DNA from: Candidatus Binatia bacterium | GTDB lineage: Bacteria > Desulfobacterota > Binatia > HRBIN30 | DNA length: 64,000 nucleotides | Assembly: GCA_026415395.1 (NCBI GenBank) | Contig: JAOAHD010000002.1 | Location: 1-64,000 of the forward strand | Reading direction: 5' to 3' | Part shown: positions 53,947 to 62,483 of the stretch, one piece after another | Position numbering within the stretch: the first letter of the stretch is position 1 | Layout: the number at the start of each line of letters is the position of its first letter | The notes under the pieces: model-generated | Databases searched by the model: none | What the model was told of the DNA's origin: nothing | Seen by the model: only the letters and a program-made list of their open reading frames with translations | Made by a program: the position numbers and the translations under genes

Positions 53947-54504
53947 TCATTCCCCCACTTTGCGCACTGGCATGAGTTGGCGGCGCAGGCGCAGAGGTTG
54001 TGCCTGGCGGATGAGCTCGCGGTTCGCCTCGTTGTACGAGAAGCAGGTATTCCGCATCCCCGGCACGTGATCCATCACGAAAGCATGGCGCCGTGGCGGG
54101 TCGTCTTCGCGCTCCCGCACTTCTGCGGGAATGTTCTGGAACAAGCGCACGAAGTGCAATTGGTACGCAGCCTGGGCGATTTCCACCACCAACTCGGAGA
54201 TGCGATGGCAACCGGTCGGTCCACCGACCACCTTTCGTGCCTCCACGGTAAACCCGCGCTGCACGCGCATGCCCACAAGCCCCTCGATGTTGCGGTGGGT
54301 TAGATTGCACACATTGGTGAAGGGGCCACTGCGAACCTCAGCGCGTGCGGCCACGATCTCGAGGGAGGGATGGACCACTTCGACTTCGGCGTGCACGTCG
54401 TGCACTTCATCTTGTAAAAAGGCTTCGATCAAGAAGCGATCGCCGCCGAGCGGGTAAATGTTCACTTCCTTGGTGCGGTGATAGATGGCACTGACTTCCG
54501 GCAT
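53947..54504 (-). CDS. DUF2889 family protein
   Basis: A 185-residue protein starting MPEVSAIYHRTKEVNIYPLGGDRFLIEAFLQDEVHDV. The middle has VCNLTHRNIEGLVGMRV and GGPTGCHRISELVVEIAQAAYQ, with conserved Cys and His. This matches DUF2889, a family of unknown function found across proteobacteria. No signal peptide or membrane helix. The longer frame to 54531 adds 9 residues without support. It is adjacent to the kelch protein gene on the same strand. Confidence 0.72.
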   Translation of the reverse strand: MPEVSAIYHRTKEVNIYPLGGDRFLIEAFLQDEVHDVHAEVEVVHPSLEIVAARAEVRSGPFTNVCNLTHRNIEGLVGMRVQRGFTVEARKVVGGPTGCHRISELVVEIAQAAYQLHFVRLFQNIPAEVREREDDPPRRHAFVMDHVPGMRNTCFSYNEANRELIRQAQPLRLRRQLMPVRKVGE

Positions 54505-54582
54505 AGAAGAGCGTTTATCCGGGCGGCGCAAGCTAAGGCAACGACGGCCATTGCCGCCTACGGATCGCGCAGCAGTGCACCG

Positions 54583-55743
54583 TCAGAACGCGATCCAGCG
54601 ATCGTGCCAGGCGGTTTCGCCAAACCCGGCACGTACGGCTCCGCCCGGCAAGTAAATCGCTCCATCCACGGTGGCCGCTCCGAAACCGTGACGCGGCACG
54701 GGCATTGCCAGCTCCGACCACCATTGGTCGCTGGTGAAATCGTAAGCCTCGACGTGAGGAAATGTGCCGTTGGGAAAGCGCTGTTGGTCCACTTCGCCCC
54801 CGAACACCACCAGCCACGAGCCCACCACTGCGGCGGCCTGTCCGCTGCGCGCCGTCGGCATCGGGGCCAGCGCAAGCCAGCGATCGTTTTCCGCGTCGTA
54901 ACGGTACAAGCCCGCAGAGTTGGCCAACCCAGAAGGATCGCGGCGACCGCCCACGGCATAGAGCTGGTGGTTCCACACGACTGCGGCGAGGTGATTGACC
55001 GCATCCGGAAGCGGGGCGGCTGTGCGCCAAACCAAAGTTTCGAGATCCAACACAGCGTGCTGTGTTGAGCTTGCCAAACCTTGCCCGCCGCCCACCACAT
55101 GCAAGCACCTCCCGCGGACCGCTGCAGCCGCCGCGCCGACGGCAGTAGGAAGCTTGGGCAGCGGTTCCCACAGATCGCGTGTGGGGTCGTAGCGGAAAAC
55201 ATCATCGACCGGTCGAAAGCTTGCGCCCGCAAAACCACCGGCTGTAAACACATGGCTCTCACCCGCAGCCGCGGGCACGTGATGCAGCGCCCGCGGTAGC
55301 GGTGCCACCGCCCGCCACTCACCGCGAGAAACGTCGTAGGCCTCGACGGTGGCGACTCCGACTGCGCGGCTGGTGATTCCGCCGATGACGTATATGACGC
55401 CATCGAGGGCGGCGACCCCAACCTCCTGGCGCGGCCCGCCGGCGAGCGGCGCTTGAGGGTCCCACCGTGCGCGAATGCCGCGCGCACACAACGGCCTTTC
55501 GAGCGCCGAGTAGGCTACGGCCGCTAGCACATGCGCAGCACCGGCCCTTTCGTCAGCCGCCCCGCAAGCTGGAGCATGCCCGAACGCAGCTTCAACCGCG
55601 CGAGCGATTTCCTCAGCGTCCGTGCGGCCACTGCCGTCGCAGTCACCGGGGCAGAGCGCGACGGCTCGCGAACACCACGCACCACTGCCTCCCACTGCCA
55701 GTAGAAGCACGACCAGGCGAACGAGCGCAGGCATCGCCAGCAT
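54583..55743 (-). CDS. Secreted kelch-repeat beta-propeller protein with an N-terminal dockerin-like Ca2+ loop
   Basis: A 386-residue protein with a Sec signal (VRLVVLLLAVGGSGAWCSRAVA). Then GDCDGSGRTDAEEIARAVEAAF (about 33-54), which fits one calcium-binding EF/dockerin-like loop, followed by further Cys residues. From about 100 it has six kelch motifs: DGVIYVIGGITSR, ESHVFTAGGFAG, RCLHVVGGGQG, HQLYAVGGRRD, SWLVVFGGEVD and DGAIYLPGGAVR, each followed by an aromatic-rich strand. It is likely extracytoplasmic and binds a ligand. The combination suggests a protein display or cell-surface role, but no function can be named. Confidence 0.8.
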   Translation of the reverse strand: MLAMPALVRLVVLLLAVGGSGAWCSRAVALCPGDCDGSGRTDAEEIARAVEAAFGHAPACGAADERAGAAHVLAAVAYSALERPLCARGIRARWDPQAPLAGGPRQEVGVAALDGVIYVIGGITSRAVGVATVEAYDVSRGEWRAVAPLPRALHHVPAAAGESHVFTAGGFAGASFRPVDDVFRYDPTRDLWEPLPKLPTAVGAAAAAVRGRCLHVVGGGQGLASSTQHAVLDLETLVWRTAAPLPDAVNHLAAVVWNHQLYAVGGRRDPSGLANSAGLYRYDAENDRWLALAPMPTARSGQAAAVVGSWLVVFGGEVDQQRFPNGTFPHVEAYDFTSDQWWSELAMPVPRHGFGAATVDGAIYLPGGAVRAGFGETAWHDRWIAF

Positions 55744-56052
55744 GGTGCTCCATCAATCGCATGAGTGCAACAATGAGCGTCGATGACTCTGCATGCCCCC
55801 TCCGAAATGGGCACCGAGCGGCCAACCGGCCTGCGGTCGTGGTGCCCGTAGCCGCGGTCATCGAGTTGGCGAACGGGTCCCTCAGTGCAGGCGAACGGCG
55901 GGGCTGATCCACGGCGCTGGCTCCGTTTGGCGTTCGGGCCAGGCAACATCGACCCGGCGGCGAACTGGGGGTCAGCAGCGTGGGAACCTTTTCCAGGTTG
56001 TTGGCTCCAATTGGTTGTGAGAAAGCGATTACAAGAGAGGAGGAAGACACGC
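55744..56052. other. Divergent promoter region
   Basis: About 300 bases between the kelch gene and the efflux operon. It should hold promoters for both. The ribosome-binding site AGAGGAGGA lies at 56035-56043 for the next gene. I see no operator palindrome or riboswitch. Confidence 0.35.
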
Positions 56053-56238
56053 ATGACGACGGAAAGGGCCGTGCGGTTGCTCGCGGGAACGTTGGTCGGG
56101 ATCAGTTTGCTTCTCGGCTACTTCGTGCATCCCGCCTGGTTCTTGTTGGCGGCGTTCGTTTCGCTGAACTTGGTCCAATCGTCGTTTACCGGCTTTTGCC
56201 CAGCAGAAAAGATCCTGCGCCGCCTGGGCACGAAATAG
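56053..56238 (+). CDS. DUF2892 small membrane protein
   Basis: A 61-residue protein starting after AGAGGAGG. Two transmembrane helices (GTLVGISLLLGYFVHPAWFL, LLAAFVSLNLVQSSFTGFC) and the ending CPAEKILRRLG match DUF2892/YgaP-C-like proteins. These are often linked to sulfur-transfer or metal-handling genes. It heads the tolC-MFP-RND operon, 8 bases before tolC. Confidence 0.88.
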   Translation: MTTERAVRLLAGTLVGISLLLGYFVHPAWFLLAAFVSLNLVQSSFTGFCPAEKILRRLGTK

Positions 56239-56246
56239 AGGCGACG

Positions 56247-57602
56247 ATGCGCAGCGTGTCCGCTTGGATCGTACTCCTGGGCTTTGTGCTCGCGGGGAGG
56301 ATCGGTGCGGAGGAACCGCCACAGCCGCCGCCTGCGGGCTGGTCGTTGCGCGAGGTGATTGCCTTGGCCGTGCAACGCAATCCCGATCTGGCGGGAGCAC
56401 GAGCACGGGCGGAAGCGGCGCTGGCGCGCGTTGGCGAGGCGGAATCCGCGTTTTTCCCGCAACTGGGTGCGCGGATCACGTTTGCGCGCACCGACGATCC
56501 GTCGCGTGCCTTTGGCATGATCCTGTCGCAGCGGCGCTTCACGTTTAACACCAACTTCAATCGGCCGGGACCGACGCAAGACGTGCGCCCTGAGGTGCTT
56601 GCTGCTGTCCCGCTGTTTCACGGCGGGCAGGACTACTTCCGGCGGCAAGCAGCCCAGGCCGGGGCACGGGCGGCACGAGCCGAAGAGGTCGCGAGCCGCA
56701 ACGCCGTCATCGACGCCGCTGCCCAAGCATACTACGCATTGCTGGCTGCACCGGAGCAGGTTGCGGTGATGCAGGCTTCTCTTTCTGCGGTGCGAAGCGC
56801 GCTAGAGAACGCCCGGGCACGCTTTGCTGCGGGCGCGGCGCTGAAATCAGACGTGCTGTCCTTAGAAGCTCGCCTCCAGGCAACGGAGGCTGCCGCCGTG
56901 CGGGCCCGCAATGCTGTGGAGCTTGCCCGCTCGGCATTGCGGCTGGTGTTGGCTCTACCGGCAACGGAAGAGGTTGCCGTCAGCCCGGCAGCCGAGGTCG
57001 GGCCGACGCTGCCAGCAAGCTTTTCCGATGCCCTGGCGCGGGCCCGCACCCAACGCGCCGAGCTGGTTGCGATGCGGGAACTTGTGGCGGCACGGGAGGC
57101 GGAAGTGGCTGCTGAGCGCGCAGCATTTTTGCCGCGGGTGGACCTCATCGGTTCCTACGGCCAAAACGCCACGGATCTGCGTTTATCGTCGAGCCGCGAC
57201 AACTGGTTCTTCGGCGCAACGGCGGAAGTGGATCTATTCTCCGGCTTCCGCACCCTCCAGCGCTTGCGGGCCGCAGAGCACAACCTCGAAGAAGCCCGTC
57301 AGCTCGAGGCCAAAACCCAAGCGGTGATCGAACACGAGGTGCGCGTCGCCTTCTCGAACTGGGAAGAAGCGCGGCAACGGCTGGAGGCTTCGGAAGCAGC
57401 GGTCGCTGCTGCCGAAGAGGCGTTGCGGCTGGTGACCGAGCAATACCGTGCCGGTACCGTCATTGTTACCCGCTATCTCGAGGCCGAAGCTGCCCGTACC
57501 GAGGCGCGTTCGCAGGCGGTGGCGGCGCGCTACGAGCTTAACCGCAGTGCCGCCACATTGCGCAAAGCGATGGGCAGTTGGGAGGAGGAGATGGAACCAT
57601 GA
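56247..57602 (+). CDS. tolC: Outer-membrane efflux protein (TolC family)
   Basis: A 451-residue TolC-type protein: signal peptide (FVLAGRIGA|EEP), then two repeats of long coiled-coil helices (about 40-220 and 235-440), with EVIALAVQRNPDLAGARARAEAAL and FPQLGARI at the start of the first. It forms the outer-membrane exit duct for the RND pump. It is coupled to the next gene by an ATGA overlap (57599-57602). Confidence 0.93.
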   Translation: MRSVSAWIVLLGFVLAGRIGAEEPPQPPPAGWSLREVIALAVQRNPDLAGARARAEAALARVGEAESAFFPQLGARITFARTDDPSRAFGMILSQRRFTFNTNFNRPGPTQDVRPEVLAAVPLFHGGQDYFRRQAAQAGARAARAEEVASRNAVIDAAAQAYYALLAAPEQVAVMQASLSAVRSALENARARFAAGAALKSDVLSLEARLQATEAAAVRARNAVELARSALRLVLALPATEEVAVSPAAEVGPTLPASFSDALARARTQRAELVAMRELVAAREAEVAAERAAFLPRVDLIGSYGQNATDLRLSSSRDNWFFGATAEVDLFSGFRTLQRLRAAEHNLEEARQLEAKTQAVIEHEVRVAFSNWEEARQRLEASEAAVAAAEEALRLVTEQYRAGTVIVTRYLEAEAARTEARSQAVAARYELNRSAATLRKAMGSWEEEMEP

Positions 57603-58684
57603 GTGCAGAGCATACCCGTTGGGTGTCGCCGCGCTTGCTCGGCGCGGTCGGGTCGATCGTCGGCTTGGCTGTGTTGCTCTTGTATCTCTCCGGGGCCATT
57701 GGCGGTCACAAAGTGGAACCCGGCACCCGACCGCTTCCCCCGGCGGTGCTCGAAGGTACCGATTCCGTGGTGACGGTGCGGGAAGTCCCCGACATCATCG
57801 ATTGGCCCGGCGCGGTGCGCTCCCGGCTCGTCGCCAACGTGGCGCCGCGCGTGCTTGCCCGTGTGGCGGAAGTTCACGTGCGCATGGGATCTCCGGTCAA
57901 AGTTGGCGAGCCGCTCGTGACCCTCGATGCTGCCGAGCTGGCTGCCAAACGGGAGCAGGCCCGCGCAGCACTCGCGGCGGCAGAGGCAGAGGCGCAACAT
58001 GCGGCGCAAGAGGAGCGCAGGGTGCGCGGACTTTTCGAGCAGAACGCGGCCACTAAGCAAGACCTCGATGCCATCATTGCTCGCAGTCGGGCCGCATCCG
58101 CTGCTCTGCAGCGCGCTCGCGACGCTCTAGCGGAAGCCGAGGTGGCCGTGAGCGAAACCGTGTTGCGCGCACCGTTTGACGGGGTCATTGCCTCCCGCTG
58201 GGCAGATCCCGGTGATCTGGCGGTGCCGGGGCAACCGCTGGTGGTCGTGCACGACCCTGCCACGCTGCGCTTCGAAGCCGCCATTGGCGAGTCTTGCAGT
58301 GCGGCGCTGGCCCTCGGGGCAACGCTGCGCGTGCGCTTAGACCAACCGGCTGAGGAGCTACTTGCGCGCCTCGAAGAGATTTCGCCGCAAGCCGAACCCA
58401 CCACGCGCACGGTGCGGGTGAAGCTTGGCCTGCCCGAGGCTCCCGAGGTTCGTCCCGGCGCCTACGGTGTGGTGCGCGTGCCCTGCGGGCAACACCAGGC
58501 CGCACTCGTGCCCATCGCCGCGCTCCAGCGGCGCGGGCAGCTCGAATTCGTGTACGTACGAACCGACGGCGGTGTCGTCATGCGGCAAGTTCGCTCCGGG
58601 AAAACTTACGGGGACCAAGTTGAAATTCTTTCCGGCGTGGCGCGCGGAGAGCGCGTGGTGATCCCGCGCAAGGCCCAGGGGTGA
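57599..58684 (+). CDS. RND efflux periplasmic adapter (membrane fusion protein)
   Basis: A 361-residue HlyD/AcrA-like protein. An N-terminal helix (about 15-35), a lipoyl half-motif (AEVHVRMGSPVKVGEPLVTLD), a coiled-coil hairpin (about 115-195) and then APFDGVIASRWADPGDLAVPGQPL and a beta-barrel domain follow. It links the inner-membrane RND pump to TolC. A 6-base gap separates it from the RND gene. Confidence 0.93.
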   Translation: MSAEHTRWVSPRLLGAVGSIVGLAVLLLYLSGAIGGHKVEPGTRPLPPAVLEGTDSVVTVREVPDIIDWPGAVRSRLVANVAPRVLARVAEVHVRMGSPVKVGEPLVTLDAAELAAKREQARAALAAAEAEAQHAAQEERRVRGLFEQNAATKQDLDAIIARSRAASAALQRARDALAEAEVAVSETVLRAPFDGVIASRWADPGDLAVPGQPLVVVHDPATLRFEAAIGESCSAALALGATLRVRLDQPAEELLARLEEISPQAEPTTRTVRVKLGLPEAPEVRPGAYGVVRVPCGQHQAALVPIAALQRRGQLEFVYVRTDGGVVMRQVRSGKTYGDQVEILSGVARGERVVIPRKAQG

Positions 58685-58690
58685 GGGAAG

Positions 58691-61600
58691 ATGAGTGCAG
58701 GCAGAAGTGAAGCCCGGCGCCGACTGACCTCGCGCATCGTCGAGAAGTTTCTCACCTCGCAACTTTCCCTTTTACTGCTCCTCGCCTCGTTTCTCGCCGG
58801 GGCCGCGGCGTTGTACCTCACGCCGCGCGAGGAAGAGCCGCAAATCGTCGTGCCCTTTGCCGATGTGTTCGTGCGGTTTCCGGGGGCTACCGCGGAAGAA
58901 ACGGAAAAACTCGTGGCCACACCGCTCGAGGCTAAGCTGTGGGAAATCGACGGGGTGGAATACGTGTACTCCATGTCACGTCCGGGCGAAGCGGTCGCGA
59001 CGGTGCGTTTCTACGTCGGCGAAGACCGCGAACGCAGCCTGGTGAAAGTTTGGAACAAACTCATGTCGAACCAGGACGCGATGCCGCCCGGAGTGACCAG
59101 TTGGATCGTCAAGCCGGTGGAAATCGACGACGTGCCCATCGTGCTGTTTACCCTGTGGTCGCCAGGCAATCGCGGGGACTCCTCCGACTTGCGGCGCGTG
59201 GCGGACGAGCTGCTGAACAAACTCAACCGGATTCCAAACACAGGGAAGAGCTGGGTTGTGGGCGGCGAGCCCCGGCAGATTTCGGTCTATATCGATCCGA
59301 GCAAGCTCGCTGCCCGCGGCCTCTCGCTGCTGGAAGTCGTGCGCAGCTTGCAGGCTGGCAACATCAACGTGCACGCAGGGGCGTTCGAGCGGGGCGGGCG
59401 CGAAGTACTGCTCGAGGTGGGCCCGTTTTTCCGTTCGGCAGCCGAAGTCGAGAATGCTGTGATCGCTGCCCCGAACGGGCAGGCGGTATATTTGCGGGAC
59501 GTGGCCCGCGTGGTCGATGGCCCACGGGAAGTGGAGAGTGCAACGCGCATTGGCTTTGGCCCTGCCGCAGCCAAGGCCCACACTCTGTGGTGGCCTCCTG
59601 GTTTCGAGAATGCCGCGCACGATCCGCAGCGGCTGTGCCCGGCCGAACAAGGGCGCGAGTGCGCGGCTGTCACCATCGCGGTGGCCAAGCGGAAGGGCAC
59701 CAACGCGGTGTGGGTGGCCGAGGCTTTGATAGAGGCCGTCAAGCAGCAGCGGGGCGTGGTCATCCCCGACGATGTCGCGGTGACCGTGACGCGCAACTAC
59801 GGGGAGACTGCCAACCACAAGGTCAACGAGCTGGTCAAACACCTAGCCATTGCTGTCGCCACGATTCTGGTGCTCCTAGCCATCGCCCTCGGCCCCAAGG
59901 AATCGTTCATCGTCGCGCTGGCCGTGCCGATGACCTTGGCGATCACGCTGCTCCTCGACTTGATTTTCGGATACACGATCAATCGCGTCACGCTCTTCGC
60001 ATTGATCTTGTCGCTCGGGCTTTTGGTCGACGATCCGATCGTGGACGTGGAAAACATCTTCCGCCACTTCCAGTTGCGCCGCGAGCCTCCGCTGGAAGCG
60101 ACGCTGACTGCGGTCGACGAGGTTCGCCCGCCGGTCATTCTCGCCACGTTTACGGTTATCGTGTCGTTTCTTCCGATGTTTTTTATTACCGGCATGATGG
60201 GGCCGTACATGGCGCCGATGGCATTCAACGTGCCCGTGGCCATGCTGGTGTCGCTCTTGGTGGCGTTCACCGTGACCCCGTGGGCGAGTTACCACTTGCT
60301 CAAAAGCGAATACGGCAAGGAGCACGAGCCGTTCGACATTACGCGCACCGCAGTCTACCGCGGGTACCGGCGGCTGCTTCTGCCGCTGCTCGAAGTGCGA
60401 CGCTACGGCACCTGGTTCCTCTGGCTCGTGGTCGCTGCCTTCGTCGGCTCCGCGTTATTGGCGGTGACGCGGGCGGTGCCGCTGAAGATGCTGCCGTTCG
60501 ATAACAAGAACGAGCTTGCTCTCGTGATCGACATGCCGCGCGGGAGCACCCTGGAGGAAACCGATGCCGTGGCACGCGCCCTGGGCGCGTATTTGGCCAC
60601 AGTCGCAGAGGTGACGGATTACACCACTTACGTCGGTGTTCCGGCGCCCATGGACTTCAACGGGATGGTGCGACACTATTACCTGCGGTACGGGTCACAC
60701 CTAGGGGAAATCCGCATCTCGTTGCTGCCGAAAGAGGAACGCGCACAGCAATCGCACGCGATTGCATTGCGCATTCGTCCGGACGTGGAGAGGATCGCCC
60801 GCGCCCACGGTGCCAATGTGAAGATCGTTGAAGTACCCCCTGGCCCACCGGTGATTTCCACATTGGTGGCAGAGGTTTATGGCCCGCTGGAAGCGAGCAA
60901 CGAGGAGCTGGTCGCCGTAGCTAAACAGGTGCGCGGGCAAATGGAGCGCACCGAAGGGGTGGTCGACGTCGACGACTTCGCGGAAGCCGAGCATGAAAAG
61001 GTTGTGCTCCACATCGACCGGGAAAAGGCGGCAACCACGGGCGTGGCCCTTGCCGATGTCGCCCACACGCTCGATGCGGCAGTGCGCGGGCTCGGCATCG
61101 GCCGCGTGCAACTTCCGAGCGAACGGCTGCCGCTCGTGCTCGAGGTCCGCTTGCCGCGCCCGCTGCGTACTTCGTTGCCCGACCTGCTGGCTGTGCAAGT
61201 GCGCAGCCAAAGCGGCCAATTGGTGCCCCTCGGCGAGGTCGTGCGCGTGCGTGAAGGCCAGGGAGAGCGGACCATTTTCCATAAAAACCTCCGCCCAGTG
61301 CAGTATGTTATTGCGGAAACGGCCGGGCGCAGCCCGGTGGAGGCCGTCTTCGACTTGCAACGTTGGCTGCGCACGAATCCCCTTCCGGCAGGCTTCCGTG
61401 TCGATCTCGCGGGAGAGGGAGAATGGAAAATCACGGTGGATGTATTCCGCGACCTCGGCATCGCCTTCGGCGCGGCTTTGGTCATGATTTACGTCCTGCT
61501 CGTGGCACAAACCCAGTCGCTGTTCCTGCCGTTGATCATCATGATTGCAATTCCGCTCACGATCATCGGCATCATGCCTGGCTTTTGGTTACTCAACGTG

Positions 61601-61990
61601 CTGTTTACGGAACCGGTTGGCCAATACCCTGACCCGATCTTTTTCACAGCCACGGGCATGATCGGCATGATCGCCCTTGCCGGCATCGTGGTGCGCAATT
61701 CGATCATCCTCATCGACTTCATCGAGCTCATCCAGCAGCGCGACCCCGAGCGCCCGCTCAGCGAGGTGATTGTCGAAGCGGGCGCCACCCGTTTTCGGCC
61801 GATTTTCCTCACTGCGGGCGCCGCCATGTTCGGCTCGGTGGTGATCACGCTGGATCCGATTTTTTCCGGATTGGCGTGGAGTTTCATTTTCGGCATTTTT
61901 GCCTCCACGACGTTCACCTTGGTGGTGGTCCCGTTGGTCTATTACCGACTGTATCGCGGCCGCGGACGAGAGGTGGCCGTCCCCGGATGA
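58691..61990 (+). CDS. RND efflux transporter, inner-membrane pump
   Basis: A 1099-residue AcrB-superfamily proton antiporter of usual length. Twelve helices and two large periplasmic loops are present. Features include TPREEEPQIVVPFADVFVRF, GATAEETEKLVATPLE, a proton-relay region in helix 4 (LFALILSLGLLVDDPIVDVEN with the Asp pair), and FTVIVSFLPMFFITGMMG. It belongs to the HAE1-like/multidrug group rather than the CusA heavy-metal group by these motifs, but the substrate is uncertain. It is the last gene of the operon. Confidence 0.94.
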   Translation: MSAGRSEARRRLTSRIVEKFLTSQLSLLLLLASFLAGAAALYLTPREEEPQIVVPFADVFVRFPGATAEETEKLVATPLEAKLWEIDGVEYVYSMSRPGEAVATVRFYVGEDRERSLVKVWNKLMSNQDAMPPGVTSWIVKPVEIDDVPIVLFTLWSPGNRGDSSDLRRVADELLNKLNRIPNTGKSWVVGGEPRQISVYIDPSKLAARGLSLLEVVRSLQAGNINVHAGAFERGGREVLLEVGPFFRSAAEVENAVIAAPNGQAVYLRDVARVVDGPREVESATRIGFGPAAAKAHTLWWPPGFENAAHDPQRLCPAEQGRECAAVTIAVAKRKGTNAVWVAEALIEAVKQQRGVVIPDDVAVTVTRNYGETANHKVNELVKHLAIAVATILVLLAIALGPKESFIVALAVPMTLAITLLLDLIFGYTINRVTLFALILSLGLLVDDPIVDVENIFRHFQLRREPPLEATLTAVDEVRPPVILATFTVIVSFLPMFFITGMMGPYMAPMAFNVPVAMLVSLLVAFTVTPWASYHLLKSEYGKEHEPFDITRTAVYRGYRRLLLPLLEVRRYGTWFLWLVVAAFVGSALLAVTRAVPLKMLPFDNKNELALVIDMPRGSTLEETDAVARALGAYLATVAEVTDYTTYVGVPAPMDFNGMVRHYYLRYGSHLGEIRISLLPKEERAQQSHAIALRIRPDVERIARAHGANVKIVEVPPGPPVISTLVAEVYGPLEASNEELVAVAKQVRGQMERTEGVVDVDDFAEAEHEKVVLHIDREKAATTGVALADVAHTLDAAVRGLGIGRVQLPSERLPLVLEVRLPRPLRTSLPDLLAVQVRSQSGQLVPLGEVVRVREGQGERTIFHKNLRPVQYVIAETAGRSPVEAVFDLQRWLRTNPLPAGFRVDLAGEGEWKITVDVFRDLGIAFGAALVMIYVLLVAQTQSLFLPLIIMIAIPLTIIGIMPGFWLLNVLFTEPVGQYPDPIFFTATGMIGMIALAGIVVRNSIILIDFIELIQQRDPERPLSEVIVEAGATRFRPIFLTAGAAMFGSVVITLDPIFSGLAWSFIFGIFASTTFTLVVVPLVYYRLYRGRGREVAVPG

Positions 61991-62440
61991 TCGTAGGGGC
62001 TACCGCCGGTCGCCCCTGCGCGTTGCGTATCGATCGAAAGATGCCGTCGGGCCGTGGTAGCGTTGTGCCACGACGGCAGCGCGGGCGACGTATGCGTCGC
62101 CCCTACGATGGCGTTGGTGCAGGGTGCCAAGGTGGCCACACGCGCGGCAGCGGTCGCGACAGGGTCCGCCAAGGCACGCGTTCCGCATGCCCCATCTGCC
62201 ATTCGCTCTTTCTCCCGCCACTCGCCGCTTGCTGATCCATTCGCCATTCACTGGCCACACCGTCCCCGCCCCACGGGCGACGCATGCGTCGCCCCTACGG
62301 GGGTGTTGGTGCAGGGTGGCCAGGTGCATGGCGCGCGTTCCCGGTCCGCCGTTCACCATTTGCTATCCGCTATTCGCTCTTTCTCACGCCACTCGCCACT
62401 CGCTTCTCGCTTGCGAAGCGGAACGCTCTGGCAAAAGGGC
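61990..62440. repeat. Interspersed composite repeat, copy H (double)
   Basis: Cores are at 61992-62020 (a diverged unit GTAGGGGCTACCGCCGGTCG), 62082-62106 and 62275-62298 (GGGCGACGCATGCGTCGCCC). Between them lies a module GGTGCAGGGTGCCAAGGTGG to ACTCGCCGCTTGCTG related to D, E and F. Two tandem copies occupy the gap between the RND pump and the next gene. Confidence 0.8.
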
Positions 62441-62483
62441 CAGTGCCGCTTGTATGGTGCGAGGGTCGAGGGTCGCGGTGTTC

